Assembly (NCBI GenBank): GCA_041390905.1
Contig: JAWKPA010000012.1
Location: 2,728,001-2,792,000 of the forward strand
From: JACKCD01 sp041390905
Lineage (GTDB): Bacteria; Chloroflexota; Anaerolineae; Promineifilales; Promineifilaceae
Reading direction: 5' to 3'
Length of the DNA: 64,000 nucleotides
Position 1 is the stretch's first letter. Each line of letters begins with the position of its first letter. Shown here piece by piece: positions 52,734 to 61,463 of the stretch. The translations under genes were made by a program, and so were the position numbers. Below the pieces are notes generated by a model. That model was given only the letters and a program-made list of their open reading frames with translations, searched no databases and was not told the origin of the DNA.

Positions 52734-53642
52734 ATGAAAATTGGAACAAGTGGTGTTTTGGTCAATGGCTTGGGGTACGTGCTGCTCATGCAGCGCGACG
52801 ACACCCGCACCTTTGCCGCCCCCGGCGGCGGGCTGGAGCGCGGCGAACTGCCCACCGATGGCATTGTGCGGGAGATACAGGAAGAGACAGGGGTGCTGGC
52901 AATGCCAGTACGGCTGGTCGCCGTCACCTATTGGCGGCAACCTCCCAACGGCCATCTGTTCCTCATTTTTCGCTGCCTGCAACGTGGCGGCGAACCGCAG
53001 CGTACCGATGAAGCCATTTCCGTGGGCTACTACCCCACCAACACTCTGCCCAGGCTGATGGCGCGAATGCACCGTGAACGGCTTGAGGTGGCGCTAAACC
53101 ATCAGGGGGAAGGGCCAACGTGGCTGGAACACCAAACGGGGTGGAAGGAGCGGCTGGGCTGGGCTGCCATGCAGCGAATTATTTACCCAATTAAAAATTG
53201 GCAACTGCGACGCGAAGGGCTGGAACCGCCCACGCCGGCACCAGGCTGGCAAACGGGCGCGTTTGTGGTCATTCGCAATGAGTTGGGGCAGGTGCTTTGG
53301 GTGAAGCGTACAGATAAGGATGTGTGGAATTTGCCGGGTGGCGGCAGTGAAGAGATGGAAACGCCGTGGGAAACGGCCGTTCGTGAAGCCCATGAAGAAA
53401 CCGGCCTCACCGTGAAGCTAGACAAGCTGGCCGTCATCAACGTCTATCATGGCGAAGCCGGTATGGTTTTCACCTTCACCGCCCACCCCACCGGCGGCAC
53501 ACTCACCACTGGCCCCGAAGCCGCCGATTTTGCCTACTTCACCCCCGGCGCCGAACCCACCAACAGTATGCCCCAGCACGTTGAGCGCGTGGCTGACGCG
53601 CTCAACGGTGGGGAGACAACCTTTCGGCTACAGGAACAGTAA
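52734..53642 (+). CDS. Protein with two Nudix hydrolase domains
   Basis: 302 aa, two complete Nudix domains in one chain (single-domain members are about 150 aa). Nudix box 1: GGLERGELPTDGIVREIQEE followed by TGV. Box 2: GGSEEMETPWETAVREAHEE followed by TGL. Both keep the Gx5Ex7REUxEExGU residues, so both could hydrolyse nucleoside diphosphate derivatives. A linker at about 125-165 separates them. The second box contains the motif at 53372, coding ETAV. Confidence 0.9.
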   Translation: MKIGTSGVLVNGLGYVLLMQRDDTRTFAAPGGGLERGELPTDGIVREIQEETGVLAMPVRLVAVTYWRQPPNGHLFLIFRCLQRGGEPQRTDEAISVGYYPTNTLPRLMARMHRERLEVALNHQGEGPTWLEHQTGWKERLGWAAMQRIIYPIKNWQLRREGLEPPTPAPGWQTGAFVVIRNELGQVLWVKRTDKDVWNLPGGGSEEMETPWETAVREAHEETGLTVKLDKLAVINVYHGEAGMVFTFTAHPTGGTLTTGPEAADFAYFTPGAEPTNSMPQHVERVADALNGGETTFRLQEQ

Positions 53643-53645
53643 ACA

Positions 53646-53701
53646 GTAATCGGTAATCGGTAATCAGTGACCAGTAAGACCGATTACCGATTACCGATTA
53701 C
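53646..53701. repeat. GGTAATC-word inverted repeat (family B), 20-bp perfect arms
   Basis: Arms 53646-53665 (GTAATCGGTAATCGGTAATC) and 53682-53701. The right arm overlaps the 3' end of the minus-strand LysM gene and supplies its last codons GGT AAT CGG and stop TAA. Confidence 0.9.
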
Positions 53702-54736
53702 TCGTAAAGACCAGTCGTCCATAAACCAGCCGTTATTGAGGATGGCGTAACGGCCACGAATGGCAACACCGAGGCGCACGGTTTGGTTTTGGCTGATGGT
53801 GAAGGTGTGGCTGAGGGTGTTGCGCTGACCAACGGCCGTTTGTTGCCACGCCGTCCGCTGCCCACCCACTACAAAGGCCACCTCACCCGCATCAGCAGTT
53901 GCCCACACTTTGGTCGTGCCATTAACGGCCGTTACCAAATCCGGGAACAAGTTCACCGTCAACCGATACGTCCCCGGCGACAAGGCCACATCCGTCAGCA
54001 GCCGGTAGCTAATCGCTCCCCGTCCCTTGAAAATCTTCACCGTTTGGATGCCATCCCAAATAAACAGGCTATGTTCGCCAGGGGGCAAATAGGCCGCCGG
54101 TAGCACCCGCGTCTCTGGCCGCACATAGACATCCCACGGCTCCGTGCCAAAACCCGTCGGCCCCTCATCCCACTCAAACAGCCATTGATTAGGCAGTTGC
54201 AGCTCTGGCACCCCGTTCAAATTGTACCAACCCGCCTCAAACGAGCCGTTGGGCAGCAAATTGGCCCCCGTTGGCGCAGGCGGGGGCGGGGGCGGCGGGT
54301 TATCGCTGGGCGGCGGTGCTGGGGCTGGCACACTGCCGGGAATGATCAGCACACGTCCCACGTAAATCAAATTGGGGTTGCCGATGTTGTTGGCCTGCAC
54401 CAGCGCCAGCACCGTGGTGCCAAAGCGTCGAGCAATGCCAGCCAAGGTGTCGCCCTGCTGCACGGTGTAGCGGGTTTCCCCACCCGTTGGCGCAGGCGGT
54501 GGCGGGGTTGGCGCACCGTTGGCATCAGGGATAACAAGCTGTTGCCCACTATAGATGAAGTCAGGGTTGGCAATGTTGTTGCGCTGCACCAGTGTTTGTA
54601 CGGTGCTGCTGAAGCGGCGGGCAATGGCGGCCAGGGTGTCGCCATTTTGCACGGTATAGAGGGTGTCGGCGGCGGCGGTAACGGCCGTTAACAGCAACAA
54701 CACCCCCACCAAGGTTAAAACAGGTAACTTTTTCAT
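53684..54736 (-). CDS. Secreted protein with two LysM domains and a carbohydrate-binding-like C-terminus
   Basis: 350 aa. Signal peptide (LPVLTLVGVLLLLTAVTAAA), LysM 1 (LYTVQNGDTLAAIARRFSST), Pro-rich linker, LysM 2 (RYTVQQGDTLAGIARRFGTT), a second Pro linker, then a beta-rich domain (LLPNGSFEAGWYNLNG...) of the CBM4/CBM22-like or jelly-roll kind. Domain order and LysM sequence are close to those of the glycosidase at 6141-7604. GGGAGGT precedes the ATG. The C-terminal GNR comes from repeat DNA. Confidence 0.84.
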   Translation of the reverse strand: MKKLPVLTLVGVLLLLTAVTAAADTLYTVQNGDTLAAIARRFSSTVQTLVQRNNIANPDFIYSGQQLVIPDANGAPTPPPPAPTGGETRYTVQQGDTLAGIARRFGTTVLALVQANNIGNPNLIYVGRVLIIPGSVPAPAPPPSDNPPPPPPPAPTGANLLPNGSFEAGWYNLNGVPELQLPNQWLFEWDEGPTGFGTEPWDVYVRPETRVLPAAYLPPGEHSLFIWDGIQTVKIFKGRGAISYRLLTDVALSPGTYRLTVNLFPDLVTAVNGTTKVWATADAGEVAFVVGGQRTAWQQTAVGQRNTLSHTFTISQNQTVRLGVAIRGRYAILNNGWFMDDWSLRVIGNR

Positions 54737-54886
54737 GGTACCTCCCACAAGATTTGTCGGAAGGAGCGTACCATACTGCGGTTTTGCTAATAGTGAATGG
54801 GCAGTTAATTGCTCGTAAAAGTGGAGATGAATATCCTACAAGTTAAATTCCCGCACAGTTAGCAAGAACTTGAAGGAACGAGGGTT

Positions 54887-54930
54887 ATGCAAGAAGTTCA
54901 ACTTCTCAGAAGAAGTTGAACTTCTTGCAT
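54887..54930. repeat. Family C hairpin, 20-bp perfect arms
   Basis: ATGCAAGAAGTTCAACTTCT (54887-54906) and AGAAGTTGAACTTCTTGCAT (54911-54930), loop CAGA. It abuts the stop codon of the GNAT gene and probably terminates it. Confidence 0.88.
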
Positions 54931-55494
54931 TCAGCCCAGCCTGGCAAAAATCATCGTGTCCCGCAATTCGCCGCTGAGGTGGTGCCGGTCGTCCTGGCGC
55001 AATGTAGCCTCATGGGCAAAACCCACCTTGGGGGGAATGGCGGCACTGCGCACGTTGTTGGCATCACAGCGAATTTCCACCCGTTTGGCACCCAGGGTCT
55101 CAAAGGCGAAATGGGAAACGGCCGTTACTGCTTCTTTAATATACCCCTGCCCCGCAAACCGTGTTCGCACCCAATACCCAATCTCAAATTTCGGCACCGC
55201 CCAATCAATTCGGTGCAGCCCACTGCCACCCACTACCGTATTCGTTCCTCGCAAAAACAACATCAGCCACAAATCTTCCCGCGTCAAAAAGCGAGCATAA
55301 CCCCGGCGCACATTCTCTTCCACTTTCGCCAGCTTCTGCTCCCCCACCGCCCACGGCAGCCACGGAGCCAATTCCGTCTGCGACTCCACAATCGCCTCCA
55401 GCAAAGCCGCGCCATCCCCCGGCAGCGGGCAGCGAATCGTCAGTCGTTCACTGTCAAAACTGTGCGGAAAATCCCGCAAAATAGGTGTTGTCAT
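54931..55494 (-). CDS. GNAT-family N-acetyltransferase, RimJ/RimL-like
   Basis: 187 aa. N-terminal RLTIRCPLPGDGAALLEAI, substrate region LAPWLPWA, then VVGGSGLHRIDWAVPKFEIG and the acetyl-CoA loop YWVRTRFAGQGYIKEAVTAV (R/QxxGxG/A-like), followed by RVEIRCDANNVRSAAIPPKV. This order is typical of ribosomal-protein-type acetyltransferases acting on protein N-termini, or on small amines. Confidence 0.88.
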   Translation of the reverse strand: MTTPILRDFPHSFDSERLTIRCPLPGDGAALLEAIVESQTELAPWLPWAVGEQKLAKVEENVRRGYARFLTREDLWLMLFLRGTNTVVGGSGLHRIDWAVPKFEIGYWVRTRFAGQGYIKEAVTAVSHFAFETLGAKRVEIRCDANNVRSAAIPPKVGFAHEATLRQDDRHHLSGELRDTMIFARLG

Positions 55495-55512
55495 AAAAAA
55501 ACCGTACCCATC

Positions 55513-55602
55513 CAGGTGTCATACCCGTGTAGGCGGGTATACATCGGCGGATTGCCCCACTAAATATCATCAGCCCAGGCATGGATTCCCGCTTTTGCGG
55601 GA
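55513..55602. repeat. Compound inverted repeat
   Basis: Outer arms CAGGTGTCAT/ATGACACCTG (55513-55522, 55593-55602) enclose two smaller hairpins ATACCCG...CGGGTAT (55521-55540) and ATTCCCGC...GCGGGAAT (55575-55594). Gap between the GNAT and TetR genes. Confidence 0.8.
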
Positions 55603-55678
55603 ATGACACCTGAATAGTGACAAAGATGAACAGAATGTCCATCATCGGTCGTCCATCAGCCGTCCACAAAATCCTCAT

Positions 55679-56338
55679 CTATTCCACTTCGCTAAAACGC
55701 AATCCCGCTACCAGCGTCCGCAGCCCGGCGCTAATCCGCTCCAGCGAGAAGCCGCGTACCTGCCGCTGAAAGCGAAACACATTGGCTCGCAAGGATGCCA
55801 ACAAGGCATCAGCAATGTATTCCACATCCAATTGAGGCGCCAATTCCCCCACCTCAATTGCCTGGCGCAGCAGACCGCTTGTGGTCATGTGCAGCCAAAA
55901 ATGAGGCACTTGCAGATCATAAGTGCCGAGCAATCCTTCACGCTGCACCTCACACAGCAGCGGTGCATGGTCTTCAATAAAATAGACAAGGGCATCCAGA
56001 AACTGATCAAGCTGTTCCAATGGTGTCACGTTTTCGGCCGTCATCTTGCGCATTCGCTCCAGCATCACATTTTGAAAATCGGCCATCTGGCTGTCCATCA
56101 GCGCCAAACAGAGGTCGGCCTTGTTGGCAAAGCGGCGGTAGATGGTGCCCTTACCTACCTGCGCCTCCTGGGCAATTTGCGCCATATTGACGTTTTCTAC
56201 GCCATGCTGCGCAAATAATTTTTCGGCCGTTGCCAAAATCAGCTTGCGATTAGCCGCTGCATCACATCGCTCCCCTTTGGATGCCGCACTGCCTGCCACT
56301 TCCAATTTGCCCAAAATGATGTTGTTCTGGTTGCTCAT
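55679..56338 (-). CDS. TetR-family transcription regulator
   Basis: 219 aa. N-terminal helix-turn-helix: ILATAEKLFAQHGVENVNMA, QIAQEAQVGKGTIYRRFANK. The ligand domain is divergent. The start at MSNQNNIILG has AGGAGTGAG upstream; the longer form lies in the operator region. It is divergent from the YceI gene, with two copies of the GGACTCAAGTCC palindrome between them, so it very likely represses that gene and perhaps itself. Confidence 0.9.
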   Translation of the reverse strand: MSNQNNIILGKLEVAGSAASKGERCDAAANRKLILATAEKLFAQHGVENVNMAQIAQEAQVGKGTIYRRFANKADLCLALMDSQMADFQNVMLERMRKMTAENVTPLEQLDQFLDALVYFIEDHAPLLCEVQREGLLGTYDLQVPHFWLHMTTSGLLRQAIEVGELAPQLDVEYIADALLASLRANVFRFQRQVRGFSLERISAGLRTLVAGLRFSEVE

Positions 56339-56379
56339 GCTCTCACTCCTGTCCAAATGGACAGTCTCTGTCCAAACCC

Positions 56380-56434
56380 TTGACAAGCGGACTCAAGTCC
56401 GCTATTATTCTAGCAGAAAAACGGACTCAAGTCC
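56380..56434 (+). promoter_or_regulatory. Promoter with TetR-type operators upstream of the YceI gene
   Basis: TTGACA (56380-56385), exact 17-nt spacer, TATTAT (56403-56408). The spacer is almost entirely the palindrome GCGGACTCAAGTCCGC (56387-56402). A second copy, GGACTCAAGTCC, lies at 56423-56434, 34 bp centre to centre. A third, weaker palindrome GTCCAAATGGAC is at 56351-56362 near the regulator's start. An operator inside the promoter implies direct repression. Confidence 0.87.
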
Positions 56435-56472
56435 ACTTCCATTTAGCAAATGTGTAAGGAGATTATAACAAA

Positions 56473-57012
56473 ATGTCTTGGCAAATTGATAGTGCCCATT
56501 CAGATATTCAGTTCACCGTTCGCCACATGATGATTTCCAAAGTGCGCGGTCGCTTTGAAACTTTTAGTGGTACTGTATCTTATGATGAAGCTAACCCTAC
56601 TAACACCACAGCTGACATCACCATTGATACCAACAGCATTAACACCCGTGAAGGGCAGCGTGACGGCCATCTGCGCTCGCCTGATTTCTTCAACAGCGAA
56701 CTATATCCAGCTATTACTTTCAAAAGCACGCGGGTTGAGCAAACGGCCGAAAATAAAGGCAAACTCATTGGCAACCTCACTATCCGTGACGTAACCCAGG
56801 AAGTGGCTCTGGATGTAACCTTTGAAGGCAAAGCCCAAAGCCCTTGGGGAACCACCAGCGTTGGTTTCTCCGCCACGGCCAAAATCAACCGCAAAGATTT
56901 TGGTCTAACCTGGAACCAGGCTCTGGAAACAGGTGGCGTTTTGGTTGGTGATGAAGTAACGATCAATATTGAGCTTGAACTGGTTCAACAGGCAGCCACG
57001 GAAGCAGCATAA
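56473..57012 (+). CDS. YceI-family protein
   Basis: 179 aa lipocalin-like barrel that binds polyisoprenoid-type lipids in known members. Clear marks: WQIDSAHSDIQFTVRHMMIS, GRFETFSGTVSYDE, NTREGQRDGHLRSPDFFNSE, YPAITFKSTRVEQ, GNLTIRDVTQEVALDV and the C-terminal DEVTINIELELV. No signal peptide, so it is a cytoplasmic form. Regulated by the adjacent TetR protein and probably co-transcribed with the VOC gene 40 nt downstream. Confidence 0.93.
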   Translation: MSWQIDSAHSDIQFTVRHMMISKVRGRFETFSGTVSYDEANPTNTTADITIDTNSINTREGQRDGHLRSPDFFNSELYPAITFKSTRVEQTAENKGKLIGNLTIRDVTQEVALDVTFEGKAQSPWGTTSVGFSATAKINRKDFGLTWNQALETGGVLVGDEVTINIELELVQQAATEAA

Positions 57013-57051
57013 TCCACAGAGAGTTAGCCGTGACGGCACAGTAAAACAAAC

Positions 57052-57903
57052 ATGAGTACCCAATCCTTACCTAGTACCATTGGCCGCGTTGTCCTTAGCG
57101 TGGCCGACCTGAGTCGTTCCCTCGACTATTATCAACGCGGCATTGGCCTAAAGTTGCACAAACGCGACAATGGCACCGCCTATTTAGGCGTTGGGGGCGA
57201 CGATTTGCTGATTTTGCAGGAAAAGCCAGGGGCGCGGCCAGCGCGTGGCGTTGCTGGATTGTATCATTTTGCCTTGCTGCTGCCGTCACGCCGAGAGTTA
57301 GCCCGGACTATCCAGCATTTGCAGGCCAGCAACACGCCCATCGGCGGCGCATCTGACCATGCCGTTAGCGAGGCACTGTATTTAAGCGACCCTGACGGCC
57401 ACGGCATCGAGATTTACCGGGATCGTCCGCGTAGTGAATGGGAGTATCCCGGTGGCAATTTGCTGCTCAATACGACGCCGTTTGATGCCGAAGGCGTGAT
57501 GGGAGAATTGGACGACAGCGAGGCAAGCTGGACGGGGCTGCACCCGGACACGATTATGGGGCATATCCATCTGCATGTTGCCAGCATTCCCCACACAGAA
57601 TTATTTTACAACCAACTGTTAGGTCTGGACAGAATTGCCCGGTATGGGGCACAGGCGAGTTTTTTCTCGTATGAGGGGTATCACCACCATTTGGGGACAA
57701 ACACGTGGGCGGGTGAGGGGGCACCACAAGCGTTGGCAACTATGGCACGGTTGGAGTGGTATGAGCTGCGGATCCGGGAAACGGCCGTTTTTGACCACAT
57801 TTGCCACCAGTTAGCCCGCACCAGCTACCCCCACCAACAAAGCGACGAAGGTATTCGGCTAGCCGACCCCGCCGGTAATCAGATTTTGCTCTCGCAAATT
57901 TAG
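57052..57903 (+). CDS. Two-domain VOC-family dioxygenase (CatE-like)
   Basis: 283 aa, two vicinal-oxygen-chelate modules as in catechol 2,3-dioxygenase-like CatE/YfiE. Module 1 starts RVVLSVADLSRSLDYYQRGI. The likely metal ligands are in module 2: His in GHIHLHVASIPHTELFYN, His in YHHHLGTNTW and Glu in WYELRI. Co-location with YceI and a TetR regulator suggests a response to quinones or aromatic compounds. The motif at 57780 codes ETAV. Confidence 0.87.
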   Translation: MSTQSLPSTIGRVVLSVADLSRSLDYYQRGIGLKLHKRDNGTAYLGVGGDDLLILQEKPGARPARGVAGLYHFALLLPSRRELARTIQHLQASNTPIGGASDHAVSEALYLSDPDGHGIEIYRDRPRSEWEYPGGNLLLNTTPFDAEGVMGELDDSEASWTGLHPDTIMGHIHLHVASIPHTELFYNQLLGLDRIARYGAQASFFSYEGYHHHLGTNTWAGEGAPQALATMARLEWYELRIRETAVFDHICHQLARTSYPHQQSDEGIRLADPAGNQILLSQI

Positions 57904-57904
57904 A

Positions 57905-57945
57905 AAACAAAAACGGCCGTTTGTGAAAACGGCCGTTCTTTTCTC
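57905..57945. terminator. Two-way terminator built from two AACGGCCGTT copies
   Basis: Two copies of the palindrome (57912-57921, 57928-57937), flanked by A-rich and T-rich runs, lie between converging genes. They can pair with each other, AAACGGCC...GGCCGTT, giving a stem followed by TCTTTTC on the plus strand and by a T run on the minus strand. Confidence 0.72.
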
Positions 57946-57965
57946 TCAATCAAGGCAAGACACCG

Positions 57966-59000
57966 CTATTTCAGCGAAGCCGGGTCAATCCCCGCCGCCT
58001 TCAGTGCTTTGTTATAGGCTGACTGTGCCTTTGAATTAGCAATCCGTGCCCGGCGTACCTCATCGGAAGACATGCTGTCCGTAATTTCAATCAACGCCGG
58101 TGGTTCAATCCCCACCGCTGTTGGTGCTGCCGCTGGCGCAGGAGCCGCCGCTTCAGCGGGTGGAGCCGCAGCAGGAACGGCCGTTTCGCCCACAGCATTC
58201 GGGTCAACTCCCGCTGCCTTCAGTGCTTTGTTATAGGCCGACTGCGCCTTCGAGTTCGCAATCCGTGCCTTCCGAACCTCATCAGGCGACATGCTGTCCG
58301 TAATTTCTATTAGCTTCGGTGGTTCAACCGCCACAGAAACAACCGGAGCTGCCACAGGAGCCGCTGCCGGGGCAGCAGCCACAGGTGCTGCCGCAACCGG
58401 CGCACCTTGAACCCCCGCCGACTTGGCTGCCTTATAAGCTGCCGATTTAGCTTTCGCATTTGCAATCCGCGCCTTCCGCTTATCAGCACCAGACATATCG
58501 GCCGTAATAGGCTGCACAGGATAATCCTTGCCTGCCACCAGCACCAGCTTGCCCTGGGCAGCAGGCGCAGCCACAGCCGCCGCAGCCGGGACTGCCCCTG
58601 CCGCCGGAACGCCACCAGCCGGAATGCCAGCACGTGCGCCATCCCAACCGTGGTAACGGGCAATCTTAAACGCTGTAATCGGGTCATTAGACAGGTTTTT
58701 GCTGGCAGTGCGCAGGTTAGATTCACCCAAATGGCCGATACTAACATTCGCCCCACGTGGCTGTGCCGCCGCCCGCTTGGCAGCTTCCAGCCGAACCTGC
58801 TCATATTGCGCTTCCGCATCATCCTTGACACGGACTTTATAGCCCATGGTCAATGCTTTGTTATAAGCTTTCTCTTCTTCCTCGATAGCGGCTTTTGTGT
58901 CCGTGATCACTGTGTCCAGGCGACCAACGCCAGCCCAAAGCAGCGCCCCCAACAAGATTGGGAGCATCACAACCATCACCGCGATTACAAAGACAAGCAT
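57966..59000 (-). CDS. Membrane-anchored protein with three repeated helical modules
   Basis: 344 aa. N-terminal helix (LVFVIAVMVVMLPILLGALLW) then a charged helical region. Three copies of a 40-residue module separated by Ala/Pro-rich linkers come next: DMSGADKRKARIANAKAKSA..., DSMSPDEVRKARIANSKAQS... and DSMSSDEVRRARIANSKAQS..., the last two nearly identical and ending YNKALKAAG(V/I)DP. The modules look like short helical hairpins of unknown function. The near identity at DNA level of the last two copies points to recent duplication. Confidence 0.75.
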   Translation of the reverse strand: MLVFVIAVMVVMLPILLGALLWAGVGRLDTVITDTKAAIEEEEKAYNKALTMGYKVRVKDDAEAQYEQVRLEAAKRAAAQPRGANVSIGHLGESNLRTASKNLSNDPITAFKIARYHGWDGARAGIPAGGVPAAGAVPAAAAVAAPAAQGKLVLVAGKDYPVQPITADMSGADKRKARIANAKAKSAAYKAAKSAGVQGAPVAAAPVAAAPAAAPVAAPVVSVAVEPPKLIEITDSMSPDEVRKARIANSKAQSAYNKALKAAGVDPNAVGETAVPAAAPPAEAAAPAPAAAPTAVGIEPPALIEITDSMSSDEVRRARIANSKAQSAYNKALKAAGIDPASLK

Positions 59001-59184
59001 ATGCGTATTCCTCAGGGTATAAACTTAACAAACTTTCTGGTGCAATTATACCGTTTGTACCAATTTTCTCAAATTGTAAGAGGGGGTATTTTGGGAGAAA
59101 ACGGCCGTTATTCTCGACAGCCATCGACAAACACACCATTAAACACACGGGCGACAAAAAGCGTGTACTCCAAACCCGGAAAGA

Positions 59185-60159
59185 TCATCCTGAGCGCACC
59201 AATGCAGCAGATCGTTGCCGCAACAACTGCTCTGCCTCAGCTACAATACGTTGGACAATGAGGCCAGCCGGTTCCTGCGAACGAACCAGCCCAACTGCCA
59301 AACCCGCGCTTATATCCACCACATCTTTATCATGCGCTTTGGCCCCTGTTTCCAATTCACGCTGCAACGCAGTCCGTTGTTCACCGATCTCTGCCGTGCG
59401 ACCATCCCAAGTGGTGTTAAAACGATTGCGCAGCACACGGTCAGCAATACCTGCAGGGAACACAGCACCACGCACCTGGTCATAAACTGAAGTACGGATT
59501 GTGTCATCGGTATTGGCAGCCAGGACAGCTTGCTGCTCCCAGGCACCACCACCCCATTCGTCACTGGCAACAAAGCGCGTTCCCAAGGAAACACCCGCTG
59601 CGCCCAGCATCAAGACTGCGGCCAAACCCCGACCATCAGCAATACCACCCGCTGCCAGCACGGGGATGCCGCCCACGCTGTCCACCACTGCCGGCAGCAG
59701 AGCCAACGTGCCAGCCATACCCGTGTGGCCGCCCGCTTCAGTTCCCTGAGCAATGATGGCATCCACACCCGCTTTGGCCGCACGCTGCGCCTGTGCTAGG
59801 CTTTGCACCTGAGCAAAGATCAGCGTCCCCTGCGCCTTTGCTGCCGCCACATAGGGTGTGGGATCGGCAAAAGAATGGTTAATCACGGCTACCTGCTCAT
59901 TAAGGGCAACCTGTACAAGATCATCCACATTTGGGAATGATGAAATGAAGCCAACCCCAAACGGCCGGCCGGTCTTGAACCGAGCAGCACGAATCTGCAT
60001 ACGTAACCAATCCGGCCCACCACCGCTGCCACCAATCATACCCAGGCCACCCGCATTTGAAACGGCCGCAGCCAGCGTAGCCGTTGCTGTACCACTCATT
60101 GGGGCATTCAAAACAGGGTGGTCAATCCCCAGAATATCGCATAAAGGTGTATGTATCAT
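59185..60159 (-). CDS. Nitronate monooxygenase-family protein (2-nitropropane dioxygenase)
   Basis: 324 aa FMN-dependent TIM barrel. Family marks: LGIDHPVLNAPMSGTATATL, NAGGLGMIGGSGG (FMN region), GVGFISSFPNVDD, the catalytic-His loop IIAQGTEAGGHTG, and VLAAGGIADGRGLAAVLMLGA (phosphate binding). It oxidises alkyl nitronates or acts as a related FMN reductase. Single gene behind tRNA-Leu. Confidence 0.9.
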   Translation of the reverse strand: MIHTPLCDILGIDHPVLNAPMSGTATATLAAAVSNAGGLGMIGGSGGGPDWLRMQIRAARFKTGRPFGVGFISSFPNVDDLVQVALNEQVAVINHSFADPTPYVAAAKAQGTLIFAQVQSLAQAQRAAKAGVDAIIAQGTEAGGHTGMAGTLALLPAVVDSVGGIPVLAAGGIADGRGLAAVLMLGAAGVSLGTRFVASDEWGGGAWEQQAVLAANTDDTIRTSVYDQVRGAVFPAGIADRVLRNRFNTTWDGRTAEIGEQRTALQRELETGAKAHDKDVVDISAGLAVGLVRSQEPAGLIVQRIVAEAEQLLRQRSAALVRSG

Positions 60160-60186
60160 GCCAATCTCCCGTATTTACAGATAAAA

Positions 60187-60225
60187 AAAAGAGCCACTCA
60201 CCTGGTAAAAGTTGAGTAGCTCTTT
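60187..60225 (-). terminator. Terminator of tRNA-Leu (CAG)
   Basis: GAGCCACTCA / TGAGTAGCTC stem (one mismatch) flanked by A/T runs; on the minus strand followed by at least eight T. It lies between the tRNA and the nitronate monooxygenase gene. Confidence 0.85.
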
Positions 60226-60294
60226 TCTGATTTATCCCGACAGCTAAATATTTCTATCTAACCATCAAATTGGATACCTGCTTTTTGCAGGTGC

Positions 60295-60381
<87 letters not shown>

Positions 60382-60393
60382 AGGACGATTGGC

Positions 60394-60421
60394 ATTTTAC
60401 CAGTTCGCGCATAATTGTCAA
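60394..60421 (-). promoter_or_regulatory. Promoter of tRNA-Leu (CAG)
   Basis: Minus strand TTGACA (60421-60416), 16-nt spacer, TAAAAT (60399-60394), 12 nt before the tRNA. Confidence 0.8.
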
Positions 60422-60426
60422 TATTT

Positions 60427-61437
60427 TCATGAAAAGGTCAGGCAAGTAGATTCGCGTAAAACCAACTCCACCGGCATTTCCTGCCACGGGAATATGGTAT
60501 CAGGCCGTGCCACCATTTCCAACAAGCGCGTCATCGCCTTGGTACCGATCATATATTTGTCAACGCGAACGCTGCTTAACGACGGTGACACAATCGAAGT
60601 CAGGTGAATATCGTCAAAGCCAATAATAGAAACATGTTCGGGTATATCTAACCCCATGTCACGGCAGGCTCGCATTGCCCCTAACGCCATCAGATCGTTA
60701 TAGGCAAAAAGAGCCGTTAACTGCGGTTGGTGGGTCAGCAAATGCTTGGCAGCTGCGTAACCGCCAGCCAATGTTGGGGCGCCTGTGGCAATGACGCTTT
60801 CGTCGCAGGGAAGGTTATGTTGCAGCAGCGTATTGAAAAAGCCTTGCACACGCCGCACCCGGCTGTAGGAAATATTCTCATTGGTGATAATACCAACCTG
60901 CGTATGTCCTTGCTGGATAAAATGCTCGGCAGCCAATGCCCCACCCCGTATATTGTCAACAATAAGTTGGTTGATGTTGGGGTGGTTGACAAAGCGGTTG
61001 GTCATGATAATGGGATGGTAGGTATCGGCAAACTCCAGCAGTGCTTTAGCTCCCAAACAGCTTCCCAAAATGATGATGCCATCCACCCCTTGCGCCACCA
61101 GGGATTGAAGAATTTGGGTTTCAACCTTGGGGTCATCATCCGTGTTGCACAAAAAGACGTTGTATTCTTGTTCGCGGGCAACATCTTGCACGCCTCTGGC
61201 AACTTCGGGGAAAAAGGGGTTGAGAATGTCAGAGAAGACAAGGCCAACGGTGCCGGTGCGCCGGGTGACCATGCTTTGAGCCATGCGGTTGGGGCGATAG
61301 CCGAGTTCCCTAACGGCCGTTAATACCCTCTCCTTGGTCTCTTCACTAATCTCCCCCTTGTCGTTCATGGCGCGAGAAACGGTTTGGCGTGAAACCCCAG
61401 CCGCTTTGGCAACATCGTTAATGGTTACTTGTTTCAT
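60427..61437 (-). CDS. LacI-family transcription repressor
   Basis: 336 aa. N-terminal DNA-binding domain VTINDVAKAAGVSRQTVSRA with hinge-like GYRPNRMAQSM, then a sugar-binding periplasmic-like fold (TVGLVFSDILNPFFPEVARG, DGIIILG, IIGFDDIHLTSIVSPSLSSV). ATG at 61437 with GGAGATGAG upstream. An in-frame GTG 13 codons earlier would start inside the operator and is rejected. The operator core found upstream of this gene also controls the sugar ABC operon at 0-2.8 kb. Confidence 0.95.
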   Translation of the reverse strand: MKQVTINDVAKAAGVSRQTVSRAMNDKGEISEETKERVLTAVRELGYRPNRMAQSMVTRRTGTVGLVFSDILNPFFPEVARGVQDVAREQEYNVFLCNTDDDPKVETQILQSLVAQGVDGIIILGSCLGAKALLEFADTYHPIIMTNRFVNHPNINQLIVDNIRGGALAAEHFIQQGHTQVGIITNENISYSRVRRVQGFFNTLLQHNLPCDESVIATGAPTLAGGYAAAKHLLTHQPQLTALFAYNDLMALGAMRACRDMGLDIPEHVSIIGFDDIHLTSIVSPSLSSVRVDKYMIGTKAMTRLLEMVARPDTIFPWQEMPVELVLRESTCLTFS

Positions 61438-61463
61438 CGCCGTCTCATCTCCGTTTTTATTCA

